Shown: positions 8,797 to 17,230, counted from the stretch's first letter. The stretch is 64,000 nucleotides of DNA from a bacterium MS4 (GCA_000752215.1 CCFG01000017.1:986920-1050919), one strand, 5' to 3'. Numbers and translations are program-made. Notes: generated by a model from the letters alone, not told the origin.

Positions 8797-9378
8797 ATGT
8801 TTCATTTTTATGCGATGCTGTCGCGCATGAAATATATCTGCCGCTGGGGCCTAATGCGCAACACCCGCAGCGAAACCCTGAGCGAACACAGCTTTGAAAC
8901 CGCGGTCATCGCCCACGCGCTGGCCGTGCTTCGCAACACGCGCTTCGGCGGCCATGTCAGCCCGGAGCGCGCGGCTCTGCTTGCGCTCTACCATGACGCG
9001 GCGGAAATCATCACCGGCGACCTGCCCACGCCGGTCAAATACTTCAACCCGAACCTCCGCTCCGCCTACCGCGAGGTCGAAACCGTCGCGCAGAAAAAGC
9101 TTCTGAGCCTTCTGCCGGACGACCTGAAACCAAGCTACGAATCCGTTTTCACCGCCGCACAGGAGGGCGACCAGGAGCTTCTGCCGCTTGTCAAAGCCGC
9201 GGACAAGCTTTCCGCCGTCATCAAATGCATGGAGGAAAAAGGGATGGGCAATTCCGAATTTATTAAGGCGGAAGCCTCCCTGCGCCGGACCGTAAGCGAT
9301 CTTCACCTGCCGGAGGCCGACTGCTTCGTCGAGGAATTCCTGCCTTCCTACGCTTTGACACTGGATGAACAGGATTGA
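8797..9378 (+). CDS. HD-domain 5'-deoxynucleotidase, YfbR-like
   Basis: A 193-residue HD-superfamily phosphohydrolase of the YfbR/YqeK-related type, predicted to dephosphorylate deoxynucleoside 5'-monophosphates. The metal ligands are visible: H31 in LSEHSFE, H66-D67 in LYHDAAE and the downstream acidic residue D135 region in VKAADKLSA. The block HDAAEIITGDLPTPVKY is characteristic of YfbR. The length matches the family (about 195-200). ATG start at 8797 with AAAGGGGAAA before it. It stands alone between repeat R2 and the LCP gene. Confidence 0.9.
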   Translation: MFHFYAMLSRMKYICRWGLMRNTRSETLSEHSFETAVIAHALAVLRNTRFGGHVSPERAALLALYHDAAEIITGDLPTPVKYFNPNLRSAYREVETVAQKKLLSLLPDDLKPSYESVFTAAQEGDQELLPLVKAADKLSAVIKCMEEKGMGNSEFIKAEASLRRTVSDLHLPEADCFVEEFLPSYALTLDEQD

Positions 9379-9489
9379 ACTTCCATATTCTGTTCACAAA
9401 ATTATTCTTTCAAAAAACTATTCTTTTCCCCCAAAGGGTTATAATATAGCGGTTATTATTTTAAAAAATGTCGATTGAGGACTGATGTT

Positions 9490-10548
9490 GTGAATAAAGC
9501 AAAGAAAAGCCCGAATAAGGGCAAAAGTAAAAAAGCTCTCATCCGAAATATAGCGATCTTATTTTTGAGTGTTGTCCTTCTGATTTCCGGCGTCGGCTGC
9601 GTTTATGCCGACCAGATGCTCGGAAGGATCAATTTTGTCCCGCTGGAGGACCCGGTTTCCAAGGTGGAAACCGCCCCGATTTTTCAGGAAGGAACCGCCA
9701 GCGGCGATACCAGCGCGCAGGCGGGCGTTCTGGGCGGGCTGTACCACGACGATGCCATTACCAATATTTTGGTTATGGGCGTGGATGATTACCAGCCGAA
9801 CGACCCCGGCCGCAGCGACAGCATGATGCTGGTTTCGGTCGATTCCCGCCACAAAAAGCTGAAGCTGACCTCCTTTATGCGCGACATGTATGTCGCGATT
9901 CCCGGCCACGGCAGCCAGCGCCTCAACGTGGCGTATGCTTCCGGCGGCCCGCAGCTTTCCGTCTCCACCATTGAAGCAAATTTCGGCACCGACATTGACC
10001 GCTTCGTACTGATCGATTACGCGTCCTTCTCCAAAATCGTGGACAAGCTCGGCGGCGTGACCATGACCATCACTTCCGGCGAAGCGAAGCTGATCAACCA
10101 GAACTCCGGCGATTCCAGACGCAACCTGTCCGCCGGCACCTTCCTGCTCAGCGGCAAACAGGCGCTTTACTATTCCCGCATCCGCGCCATCGGCGACGAT
10201 TTTGAGCGCACCGAGCGTCAGCGCAAGGTTTTTTCCAGCATCGTCAACAAGTTCAAAACAGCCAGCCTCGGTACTATCAACCAGGCTCTGTATGATATTC
10301 TTCCCCTTGTTACCACCAATATGACAAAAAACGAAGTGCTGAATATGGCGACAAACGCACTGACCTATCTGAATTACCCCGTCAGCCAGAACCGCATTCC
10401 GGCGAACAACGAATATACCTCTCAGCGGGTTTCCATCGGCGGTTCCCCCGCGGACGTGCTGGTGCCCGATCTTGAAAAATGCCAGAAAACCGTTGCGGAT
10501 TTCATCTATGAATCGGATTTGCCGAGCAAAACCTATCAGGGAAAATAA
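9490..10548 (+). CDS. LCP (LytR-CpsA-Psr) family cell-wall polymer ligase
   Basis: A 352-residue type II membrane protein. The first 17 residues are strongly basic (NKAKKSPNKGKSKK), followed by one membrane helix (about 18-38) and an extracellular LCP domain. LCP enzymes attach teichoic acids or polysaccharides from lipid carriers to peptidoglycan. Signature residues are seen in LVMGVDDYQ, GRSDSMMLVSVD and the Arg-rich YYSRIRAIGDDFERTERQRKV. The start is GTG 9490, which has GAGG nine bases upstream, rather than the TTG at 9475. A TATAAT lies at 9440-9445. Its terminator is the hairpin at 10608. Confidence 0.93.
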   Translation: MNKAKKSPNKGKSKKALIRNIAILFLSVVLLISGVGCVYADQMLGRINFVPLEDPVSKVETAPIFQEGTASGDTSAQAGVLGGLYHDDAITNILVMGVDDYQPNDPGRSDSMMLVSVDSRHKKLKLTSFMRDMYVAIPGHGSQRLNVAYASGGPQLSVSTIEANFGTDIDRFVLIDYASFSKIVDKLGGVTMTITSGEAKLINQNSGDSRRNLSAGTFLLSGKQALYYSRIRAIGDDFERTERQRKVFSSIVNKFKTASLGTINQALYDILPLVTTNMTKNEVLNMATNALTYLNYPVSQNRIPANNEYTSQRVSIGGSPADVLVPDLEKCQKTVADFIYESDLPSKTYQGK

Positions 10549-10607
10549 TCCGGTTGCAGCAAATTGCAAAACTATTTTGCGGTTGCGCGACTTTGTTGTC
10601 AGTCTGA

Positions 10608-10635
10608 CCGCACGGCTTGAGCCGTGCGGTTTTTC
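10608..10635 (+). terminator. Intrinsic terminator after the LCP gene
   Basis: CCGCACGGC, four-base loop, GCCGTGCGG, then TTTTTC. It lies 22 bases before the decarboxylase-like gene. Confidence 0.9.
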
Positions 10636-10656
10636 AGTTGAAGGAGAAAACCGTCT

Positions 10657-11940
10657 ATGCCGACTCCGCTTTATACCGCGCTTGTGAACCACAGGGATTT
10701 CAATCGCGCCTCGTTCCACACGCCGGGTCATAAAAACAACCCCCTCTCTCTGCCGCAGGATTTATTTTCCCTGGATTTTACGGAGCTGCCGGACACGGAC
10801 AGCCTGTTTGAGGCGGACGGCCCGATTCTGGAGGCCGAGCGTCTGGCCGCAAAGCTGTTTCACGCCGAGCGCACCTGCATTTCCGCGGGCGGCTGCACCC
10901 TGTGCATTCAGGCTATGCTCCGGCTCGCCGCGCCGGACGGCGGAAAAGTCGTCTGCTCCCGGGTTCTGCACCGCAGCGCGGTCAACGCCATGGCGCTGCT
11001 GGACATTCAGCCGGTCTGGGCTCTGCCCGGGAAAATCGTCTCCGCCGTGGAACGCAATCCGGACGCAAAGGCCGTCTATGTCACCAGCCCCAATTACTAC
11101 GGGGAGCTGCTGGACATTCCCGCGATCGCGCGGGCCTGCAGGCAGGCGGATATTCCGCTTCTTGTGGACAACGCGCACGGCGCGCACCTGATGTTCACCG
11201 ACCCCGTTCTCCATCCGCTCGCCCTCGGCGCGAGCATGACCGCCTGCTCCGCGCACAAAACGCTGAACGTGCTGACCGGCGGCGCGTGGCTCCACATCGC
11301 GGACAGCCGGTTCGCGGACGGAGCCAAGGACGCCATGGCGCTTTTCGGCTCCACCAGCCCCAACTACGCGATGATGGCTTCGCTCGATCTGGCCCGCGCG
11401 TGGCTGGAAGCGCACAAAGGCGAATACGCCGCCCTGCAGCAGCGCGTTCAGAAGGTCAGGCTCGCTGCGCTCGAACACGGCCTTTCTTTGCCGTCCGGCC
11501 CGTCGGACCCGACACGCATCACGCTGAACACCGCCTCCATCGGCCTTTCGGGCACCGCGACGGCGGAGATTTTCCGCGGCGCGGGCGTGGAGCCGGAGTA
11601 CGCCGACGGCGCCCATGTGGTGCTCATTGCGACTCCGTTCAACACAGAAAGAGATTTCGCCCGTCTGGAGGACGCAATCGATTTGCTTCCGGCGCGGTCC
11701 CCGCTTCCCGGAAAGCCGGAGCTTCCTCCCCTGCCCCCTGTAAAAACCGCTCTGCGTGAAGCCGTTTTTTCCGCCGCGGAGACGGTTTTGCTGGAAGACG
11801 CGCTGGGCAGAGTCGCGGCGCAGGCCGCGTGTCCCTGCCCGCCGGGCGTACCCGTCGTGATGCCCGGAGAGGAAATTACAAAAGATGTTCTCCGGTTTTT
11901 ACAGGGGTATGGCTTTTTTTCAATAAAAGTGCTAAAATAA
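10657..11940 (+). CDS. Orn/Lys/Arg decarboxylase-like PLP enzyme (YaaO/SpeA type)
   Basis: A 427-residue PLP-dependent enzyme of the Orn/Lys/Arg decarboxylase family. Seen: RASFHTPGHK near residue 20, the family N-terminal signature; SAGGCTLCIQAML near 75 for the cofactor phosphate; DNAHGAHL near 170; and SAHKTLNVLTGGAWLH near 205, which contains the Schiff-base lysine. It is shorter than the roughly 490-residue YaaO, with a reduced C-terminal domain, so decarboxylation of a basic amino acid is likely but the substrate is open. ATG start with GAAGGAGA 6 bases upstream. In Bacillus yaaO also lies just before the tmk-darA-holB block, so this is conserved synteny. Confidence 0.85.
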   Translation: MPTPLYTALVNHRDFNRASFHTPGHKNNPLSLPQDLFSLDFTELPDTDSLFEADGPILEAERLAAKLFHAERTCISAGGCTLCIQAMLRLAAPDGGKVVCSRVLHRSAVNAMALLDIQPVWALPGKIVSAVERNPDAKAVYVTSPNYYGELLDIPAIARACRQADIPLLVDNAHGAHLMFTDPVLHPLALGASMTACSAHKTLNVLTGGAWLHIADSRFADGAKDAMALFGSTSPNYAMMASLDLARAWLEAHKGEYAALQQRVQKVRLAALEHGLSLPSGPSDPTRITLNTASIGLSGTATAEIFRGAGVEPEYADGAHVVLIATPFNTERDFARLEDAIDLLPARSPLPGKPELPPLPPVKTALREAVFSAAETVLLEDALGRVAAQAACPCPPGVPVVMPGEEITKDVLRFLQGYGFFSIKVLK

Positions 11941-12071
11941 TAAAACAGGAATCAAACAAATTAAGCGGAAAAGCGAAACGGAAAACATTTCCGCGGATTT
12001 TGAATATTGCTGTTGGAATCAGATTTGGATATCTGTTCTTACCGTTAAATGATAGAAATGAGGGATTCATT

Positions 12072-12395
12072 ATGAAACTGGTACTTGCGATTGTGAGCAA
12101 CGACGACAGCGGCATGGTTTCCGCGGCGCTGACCAAGGACGGTTTTTCCGTTACCAAGCTTGCAACAACCGGCGGTTTTTTAATGGCGGGCAACACCACC
12201 TTCATCGTAGGCACGGAGGATGACAAGGTCGATCAGGTCATCTCCATCATTGCAAAGCAGAGCAGCCGCCGCACCCAGCTTGTCCCGAGCACGACAACCA
12301 TGGACGTCGGCATGTACTCGTCGTTCCCCGTCGAAGTCACCGTCGGCGGGTCGACTATTTTTGTTTTAAGCGTGGATCGATTTGAGAAGGTATGA
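12072..12395 (+). CDS. darA: Cyclic-di-AMP receptor DarA (PII-like, YaaQ/PstA)
   Basis: A 107-residue PII-like trimeric protein that binds the second messenger c-di-AMP. It matches the DarA/PstA family throughout: start MKLVLAIVSNDD, the T-loop region ATTGGFLMAGNTTFIVGTED and the C-terminal GGSTIFVLSVDRFEKV. Start ATG 12072 with GAGGG 7 bases upstream; the upstream in-frame extension is not credible. Its stop overlaps the holB start (ATGA), so the two are translationally coupled. A 131-base gap separates it from the decarboxylase gene; in Bacillus that position is occupied by tmk, which is absent here. Confidence 0.95.
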   Translation: MKLVLAIVSNDDSGMVSAALTKDGFSVTKLATTGGFLMAGNTTFIVGTEDDKVDQVISIIAKQSSRRTQLVPSTTTMDVGMYSSFPVEVTVGGSTIFVLSVDRFEKV

Positions 12396-13264
12396 CCAGT
12401 CTTCGTATCGGCGGATTTTCCGGCAATGAGGAAATCATAAAGCAGCTTTCGCTCTCGTTCGGCGGGGGCAGGCTTGCGCACGCGATCATTCTGGAAGGCC
12501 CCGCGCAGGAGCGCAACGCCCTTGCCGCGATGCTGGCCCAGGCCGCCGTGTGCTCCGGCGAAACCCGTCCCTGCGGCAGCTGTCCGGGCTGCGTCAAAGC
12601 GCAGGCCGGTTCCCACCCCGATATCCTCACGCTGGACGGCGACGCGAACCCGCGCGCCTTTCCCATCGACGCCATCCGCCGGATCCGCTCGGACGCGTAC
12701 ATCCGGCCCCATGAAGCGCAGACCAAGGTTTACGCCCTTTACGGCGTACAGAATATGAGCGAGATTTCCCAAAACGCCCTGTTAAAGGTTTTTGAGGAAC
12801 CGCCGGAAAACGTGCTGTTCCTGCTGACGACCGTGAGCGCTTCGGCGCTCCTGCCCACCGTGCGCTCGCGCGCGCAGATTTTTTCGCTGGAGGGTGCGCG
12901 CACGGAAACGGATGTCGACCCCGCGTATATGGAAAAACTGGCGGCGGCGATCACTGCCGCAAACGAAACGGATCTGCTGTATTTGACGGCGGATCTTTCA
13001 AAAGATAAAGACAAGCTGCGCGCCGTCCTGCCCCAGCTCGGGCTGGTCCTGCGCGACGCAGCGGTGCTTCGTTCGGGCGGGAGCGCCTGCCTTTCCGGTC
13101 AAAGGGAAGCGGCGGCGGCTCTCGGCGCGGGACTGACCCGCGAAAAGCTTCTTTCCCTGCTGAACGAAGTGCAGAAAGCGCAGCGCGCGCTTGACCTGAA
13201 CGCAAACGCGGCGCTGCTGGTAACGGCTCTGTGCGCGAATCTGCGCGCCGGTGCCGGAAGATAG
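12392..13264 (+). CDS. holB: DNA polymerase III subunit delta'
   Basis: A 290-residue clamp-loader delta' subunit. Seen: a four-cysteine zinc module (CSGETRPCGSCPGC, about residues 50-63), the ISQNALLKVFEEPPENV block typical of DnaX/HolB, and TVRSRAQIF in place of the SRC motif. The P-loop is degenerate (EGPAQERNA, no GKS/T), as expected for the ATPase-dead delta' subunit. The C-terminal collar domain is short compared with the usual 320-330 residues. The start codon overlaps the darA stop. Confidence 0.93.
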   Translation: MTSLRIGGFSGNEEIIKQLSLSFGGGRLAHAIILEGPAQERNALAAMLAQAAVCSGETRPCGSCPGCVKAQAGSHPDILTLDGDANPRAFPIDAIRRIRSDAYIRPHEAQTKVYALYGVQNMSEISQNALLKVFEEPPENVLFLLTTVSASALLPTVRSRAQIFSLEGARTETDVDPAYMEKLAAAITAANETDLLYLTADLSKDKDKLRAVLPQLGLVLRDAAVLRSGGSACLSGQREAAAALGAGLTREKLLSLLNEVQKAQRALDLNANAALLVTALCANLRAGAGR

Positions 13265-13292
13265 TCCCTATTTTACGATATTGGAGGTTCAC

Positions 13293-14162
13293 ATGGCCGA
13301 AGTAATTGGCGTTCGTTTTAAAAATGTAGGCAAGATATACTATTTTGACCCCGATGGGAATACACTGAAGCAGGGCGATATGGTCATCGTGGAAACCGCC
13401 CGCGGAATTGAATGCGGCGAAATCGCGATGGAAAACCGCCAGATCAGCGAAGAAGGCATTGTGCAGCCGCTGAAAAAGCTGATCCGCGTCGCCACCAAGG
13501 ACGACCTGAAAAAGATGGAGGAAAACGCCGCGAAGGAAAAAACGGCTTTTCAGATCTGCCTGAAGAAAATAGCGGTCCACAAGCTGGAAATGAAGCTGGT
13601 GGACGTGGAATACACCTTTGACAACACCAAAATTTTGTTTTATTTTACCGCCGACGGGCGCGTGGATTTCCGCGAGCTGGTCAAGGACCTGGCGTCGGTG
13701 TTCCGCACCAGAATCGAGCTGCGCCAGATCGGCGTGCGCGACGAGGCGAAAATGCTCGGCGGACTGGGCATCTGCGGCCGGCCGTTCTGCTGCTCGACCT
13801 TTTTGGGCGGTTTTCAGCCGGTTTCCATCAAGATGGCCAAGGAGCAGGGCCTTTCCCTGAACCCGGTGAAAATTTCCGGTACCTGCGGGCGGCTGATGTG
13901 CTGCCTGAAATACGAGCAGGAGGCCTATCAGGACCTCATCCGCTCCACCCCGAGCGTAAACTCCATTGTGACCACGCCGTCCGGCAAGGGTACCGTTACC
14001 GACCTGAACATGCTGACCGGCGTTCTGCAGGTGCGCCTTGACTCCGCGCCGGACGCCGCGCCCCAGACCTTTAAGGTGTGCCAGGTGAAGCTGATCAAGG
14101 GCGGACAGGTCAATATTGACCGCGGCGAGCTGGAGGAGCTAAAAAAACTGGAAAAAGATTAA
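13293..14162 (+). CDS. ricT: RicT/YaaT, PSP1-domain protein of the Ric (Y) complex
   Basis: A 289-residue PSP1-family protein. In Bacillus, RicT (YaaT) forms an Fe-S-containing complex with RicA and RicF that stimulates RNase Y-dependent mRNA maturation and affects phosphorelay. Seen: the start AEVIGVRFKNVGKIYYFDP, the PSP1 core DGRVDFRELVKDLASVFRTR, and the cysteine clusters GICGRPFCCSTF and SGTCGRLMCCLKYE that fit cluster ligation. ATG 13293 has TTGGAGG 5 bases upstream; the first 14 codons of the longer frame overlap holB. Usual length is about 275-300. Confidence 0.93.
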   Translation: MAEVIGVRFKNVGKIYYFDPDGNTLKQGDMVIVETARGIECGEIAMENRQISEEGIVQPLKKLIRVATKDDLKKMEENAAKEKTAFQICLKKIAVHKLEMKLVDVEYTFDNTKILFYFTADGRVDFRELVKDLASVFRTRIELRQIGVRDEAKMLGGLGICGRPFCCSTFLGGFQPVSIKMAKEQGLSLNPVKISGTCGRLMCCLKYEQEAYQDLIRSTPSVNSIVTTPSGKGTVTDLNMLTGVLQVRLDSAPDAAPQTFKVCQVKLIKGGQVNIDRGELEELKKLEKD

Positions 14163-14185
14163 ATTTATTTTTTACCTGATTACGG

Positions 14186-14213
14186 TTGCATTTTTTGTTA
14201 TTTATGATAGAAT
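14186..14213 (+). promoter_or_regulatory. Promoter of the ferredoxin gene
   Basis: TTGCAT (14186-14191), 16-base spacer, TAGAAT (14208-14213), 33 bases before the ferredoxin ATG. It shows that the ferredoxin can be transcribed independently of ricT. Confidence 0.65.
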
Positions 14214-14245
14214 TATGTTGTAATTTTATATGGAGGTGTTTTCCC

Positions 14246-14416
14246 ATGGCATATGCAATTAGTGATGACTGCATTTCCTGCGGCGCATGTGCGGCAGGGT
14301 GTCCTGTAAACGCAATTTCGGAAGGTGACGGCAAGTACGTTATCGACGCTGATCTTTGCACAGAATGCGGTGCTTGCGCGGATGTTTGCCCCGTAGGCGC
14401 TCCTGCACAGGAATAA
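14246..14416 (+). CDS. 2[4Fe-4S] ferredoxin
   Basis: A 56-residue clostridial-type ferredoxin, the soluble low-potential electron carrier for pyruvate:ferredoxin oxidoreductase, hydrogenase and electron bifurcation. Both cluster motifs are perfect: C9-x2-C12-x2-C15-x3-C19-P and C38-x2-C41-x2-C44-x3-C48-P. ATG 14246 follows TGGAGG with an 8-base gap. It sits inside the ricT-trmN6 neighbourhood, at the place occupied by yabA in Bacillus, but with its own promoter and a terminator-like hairpin, so it appears to be an insertion into an old operon order. Confidence 0.97.
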   Translation: MAYAISDDCISCGACAAGCPVNAISEGDGKYVIDADLCTECGACADVCPVGAPAQE

Positions 14417-14427
14417 TTTTACATGTG

Positions 14428-14467
14428 GACGAAAGGCGGAGCGTTGTTGCGCGCCGTCTTTTTTCTT
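14428..14467 (+). terminator. Probable terminator after the ferredoxin gene
   Basis: Imperfect stem (GACG...GGCG...CG with CG...CGCC...GTC) followed by TTTTTT. It is weak but in the expected place. Confidence 0.5.
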
Positions 14468-14554
14468 ATGTAATAAATCCATGAAATCATCCAAGACTCT
14501 TAAAAACCAACCGTTTTTTGAGCCATATAAAAACAAGGATAACCGAGGGACCTT

Positions 14555-15310
14555 ATGCTTTTACCCGATGAACACCTTGAACCGCTTTCGCGCGAAATTT
14601 CGGTGATCGTTTCACAGGCGCACCGCTTCAGCACCGACACCATTCTGCTCGCGTCGTTTTCCCTGCCCAAAACAGGCGAAACCTGCGCGGATTTCGGCAC
14701 GGGCTGCGGCGCTATTCCGCTGATCTGGTGCGCGAAGGCCAAACCGAAAAAAATTTACGGCGTGGAAATTCAGCGGGAGGCCTGTGAAATGGCCCGCCGC
14801 TCCGTGGAGCTGAACCGCCTGACCGGAACGGTCGAGCTGCTCTGCTGCGATATGACCGCGATCAGGCAAAAGGCCGCCCTTCCCGCCAACCGGTTCGACC
14901 TCATCGCCTGCAACCCGCCGTATAAGGAGGAGGGCGCGGGCCTGAAGAACCCGGAGGAGTCCCGCCGCGTCGCGCGGCACGAGGTTGCGTGCAGCTTTGC
15001 GGAAATTGCCCGCAGCGCGGTGTACCTGCTCCGGTTCGGCGGCCGCTTCTGCTGCTGCCTGCGCCCGGAGCGCCTTTGCAGCGTCCTGCTGGACCTGCGA
15101 AACGCGGGGCTGGAGCCCAAACGCCTCCGCCTGGTGCAGCAGCGCGCGGACAAGTCCCCGTCGCTTTTCCTGTTACAGGCAAACCGGGGCGGAAAACCCG
15201 GCATGGTGATAGACCCCGTCCTGCTGATCGAGGACGGCGGCGGATACTCTGAGGAAATGACCGCAATCTACGGCGAATACGCACAGAACAAGGGAGGGGC
15301 GGCAACATGA
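14555..15310 (+). CDS. trmN6: tRNA1(Val) A37 N6-methyltransferase-like (TrmN6/YabB)
   Basis: A 251-residue class I SAM methyltransferase of the YabB/YfiC family that methylates N6 of adenine 37 in a valine tRNA. Seen: the SAM motif I ADFGTGCGAIPL (about 48-59), an acidic motif II in YGVEIQ, and the catalytic NPPYK motif (about residue 130) of N6-adenine methylases. ATG 14555 follows GAGGGA with a 4-base gap. The stop overlaps the rsmI ATG, the same coupling seen for yabB-yabC orthologs. Substrate assignment is by family. Confidence 0.88.
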   Translation: MLLPDEHLEPLSREISVIVSQAHRFSTDTILLASFSLPKTGETCADFGTGCGAIPLIWCAKAKPKKIYGVEIQREACEMARRSVELNRLTGTVELLCCDMTAIRQKAALPANRFDLIACNPPYKEEGAGLKNPEESRRVARHEVACSFAEIARSAVYLLRFGGRFCCCLRPERLCSVLLDLRNAGLEPKRLRLVQQRADKSPSLFLLQANRGGKPGMVIDPVLLIEDGGGYSEEMTAIYGEYAQNKGGAAT

Positions 15311-16137
15311 GCGGAAAATTAATGGTGGTCGGTACGCCGATCGGCAATCTTTCCGATTTTTCCCCGCGCGCGGCGGAAACCCTGCGGGAGGCCGATTTCA
15401 TCGCCGCGGAGGACACGCGGGTCACGCTGAAGCTGCTCAACCATTTCGGCATCAAAAAGCCGATGGTCAGCTATTTTGAACACAACAAACGCGAGCGCGG
15501 GGACGTGATCTGCGCGCGTATCGAGGCCGGGGAGACCTGCGCGCTCGTTTCGGACGCGGGGATGCCCGCCATTTCCGACCCGGGGGAGCTTCTGGTCGCC
15601 CAATGCGCGGAGCGCGGAATCCCGGTTTACGTGGTGCCCGGCCCGAGCGCCGTCGTTTCGGCACTGGCGGTTTCCGGGCTGCCGACCGGCCGCTTTACGT
15701 TCGAGGGCTTTCTGAGCGTCGGCAAAAAAAGCCGCCGGGAGCATCTGGAGGAAGTCAGAAACGAGACCCGCACCATGATTTTTTACGAAGCGCCGCACAA
15801 GCTTTCCACCACCCTGAGCGACATGCTCGCGGCGTGGGGCGACCGGCGCATCGCGCTGGTGCGCGAGCTGACGAAGATTCACGAGGAGGTCATCCGCACC
15901 ACCCTGTCCGAAGCCGCAGCGCGCTACGCCGACGGCGGAGCGAAGGGGGAATTTGTGCTGGTGATCGAGGGCGCGCCCCAAAAGGAACAGGCATCGTTTG
16001 CATTGGAAGACGGCGTCGCCTTCGCGAAAAAATATATGGAAGACGGCCTTTCGGCCTCGGACGCCGCCAGACAGGCCGCCGCCGAGACCGGTTTCAAAAA
16101 AGGCGAAATTTACCGGGCGATTTTACGGCAGGATTGA
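15307..16137 (+). CDS. rsmI: 16S rRNA C1402 2'-O-methyltransferase RsmI
   Basis: A 276-residue tetrapyrrole-methylase-fold enzyme that 2'-O-methylates C1402 of 16S rRNA in the decoding centre. Seen: MVVGTPIGNLSDFSPRA at the start, AAEDTRVTLKLLNHFGI, LVSDAGMPAISDPG and VVPGPSAVVSALAVSGLPT, all RsmI hallmarks in order. Length is as expected. Start overlaps the trmN6 stop (ATGA). It is the last conserved member of the darA-rsmI syntenic block. Confidence 0.97.
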   Translation: MSGKLMVVGTPIGNLSDFSPRAAETLREADFIAAEDTRVTLKLLNHFGIKKPMVSYFEHNKRERGDVICARIEAGETCALVSDAGMPAISDPGELLVAQCAERGIPVYVVPGPSAVVSALAVSGLPTGRFTFEGFLSVGKKSRREHLEEVRNETRTMIFYEAPHKLSTTLSDMLAAWGDRRIALVRELTKIHEEVIRTTLSEAAARYADGGAKGEFVLVIEGAPQKEQASFALEDGVAFAKKYMEDGLSASDAARQAAAETGFKKGEIYRAILRQD

Positions 16138-16148
16138 GGGAAGCGGGG

Positions 16149-16778
16149 ATGAAAGTGGAATACATCAATATGGAAACATGGCCCAGGAAAGAGCATTTCC
16201 GGCATTTTTATAAAATGGAATATCCTATGTTCAGTGTCAGCCTGAATCTGGACATCACCAGTTTTCTGCCCTTTGTGAAGGAGCACCGGCTTTCCTTCTA
16301 CTACGCGATGGGCTTTGCCGCGACCCGGGCGGCGAACGAAATCCCCGAATTCCGCTGCCGCATCCGCGGGGGCCGGGTGGTTCTTCACGACAAAGTACAC
16401 CCTTCCTTTACCGACCTTGACAGGGACAGCGACCTGTTCAAGTGCGTAGGAGTCGATTTAACGGAAGATATCTGCTCCTTTTCGGAAAAAGCGTCCCGCG
16501 CCTCCGCCGCGCAAAAGACGTTTATGGATCCGGAACAGGAGGAGCGCGATGACGTGCTCTACATCACCTGCGTTCCCTGGTTCTCTTTTACGCAGGTGAC
16601 GCATCCCATCGCGCTGGACAGGGACGATTCCATCCCGCGCATCGCCTGGGGAAAATATTTTAAGGACGGTGAAAAAACGCTCCTGCCTTTTTCCATTCAG
16701 GCCAATCATGCGCTGATGGACGGCGTTCATGCCGGAAGATATGTGGAACGGCTGCAGCGCGATCTGGACCGCTACTGA
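16149..16778 (+). CDS. Chloramphenicol acetyltransferase-like acyltransferase
   Basis: A 209-residue member of the CAT (type A) acetyltransferase fold, which acetylates small hydroxylated molecules using acetyl-CoA as a trimer. The catalytic histidine motif is intact: QANHALMDGVHAGR near residue 190 (HxxxDG). Other CAT landmarks are RKEHFRHFY near the start and FSFTQVTHPI near 145. It begins 11 bases after the rsmI stop, so it is probably the operon's last gene. Many chromosomal CAT-fold proteins in Clostridia do not confer chloramphenicol resistance; the substrate here is unknown and resistance should not be assumed. Confidence 0.82.
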   Translation: MKVEYINMETWPRKEHFRHFYKMEYPMFSVSLNLDITSFLPFVKEHRLSFYYAMGFAATRAANEIPEFRCRIRGGRVVLHDKVHPSFTDLDRDSDLFKCVGVDLTEDICSFSEKASRASAAQKTFMDPEQEERDDVLYITCVPWFSFTQVTHPIALDRDDSIPRIAWGKYFKDGEKTLLPFSIQANHALMDGVHAGRYVERLQRDLDRY

Positions 16779-16891
16779 CCGCGCGGCCGAATTTTCGGCT
16801 ATGCCCGTCCCCGCCCCCTTTTGCATTCCTGCTCTTCAATAAGTTCAATCGGTGATGCGCAAGAGGAGTTCAGCGGGAGGGGGTTTTGTAT

Positions 16892-16928
16892 AAAACCGGC
16901 GCCGGAAGACACTCCCGGCGCCGGTTTT
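16892..16928 (+). terminator. Strong terminator after the CAT-like gene
   Basis: AAAACCGGCGCCGG and CCGGCGCCGGTTTT form a 14-base-pair stem with a 9-base loop. It isolates the RNA gene downstream. Confidence 0.85.
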
Positions 16929-16962
16929 CAATTGAAAATCTGACATATTTTTACATTTCCTC

Positions 16963-16991
16963 TTGCGCTGCGGGAAAAAACGCGCTATAAT
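16963..16991 (+). promoter_or_regulatory. Promoter of the small RNA gene
   Basis: TTGCGC (16963-16968), exactly 17 bases, TATAAT (16986-16991). The start of transcription is expected near 16998-17000. Confidence 0.8.
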
Positions 16992-16997
16992 GCCCTT

Positions 16998-17217
16998 GTA
17001 AGGCGCAATAAAAAGCGCAATGCAGGAACGGAGTGTTACAGCACCCCGCCCCCTGCTTACGGAGAAGTACCCTCCATAGGCAACTGAATAATCAGCACAT
17101 TGCGGTTATTATTATACCGCCTCTTTGGGCTTTTGTACAGGGGTTTGTTGATAATATCCGTGCGCTTTGATGTAGAACGTTGTATATGGGTGAGTCATCC
17201 GTGTGCGGCGTTTTTTT
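16998..17217 (+). ncRNA. Free-standing structured RNA of about 220 nt, 6S RNA-like
   Basis: A gene with its own promoter and its own terminator but no open reading frame. The closing stem AAAGCGCA (17012-17019) with TGCGCTTT (17161-17168) is followed inward by CGGA/TCCG, a large unpaired region, then CCCCTG/CAGGGG and small inner hairpins (GCGGT...ACCGC). The 3' end is a 12-pair hairpin (17178-17189 with 17199-17210, with G-U pairs) and seven T residues. Length and the rod-with-central-bubble shape resemble 6S RNA, which binds the SigA RNA polymerase holoenzyme. I cannot confirm the family by sequence memory, so the 6S label is an inference; that it is an RNA gene is well supported. Confidence 0.65.
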
Positions 17218-17230
17218 GCGTCTTGCCGAA

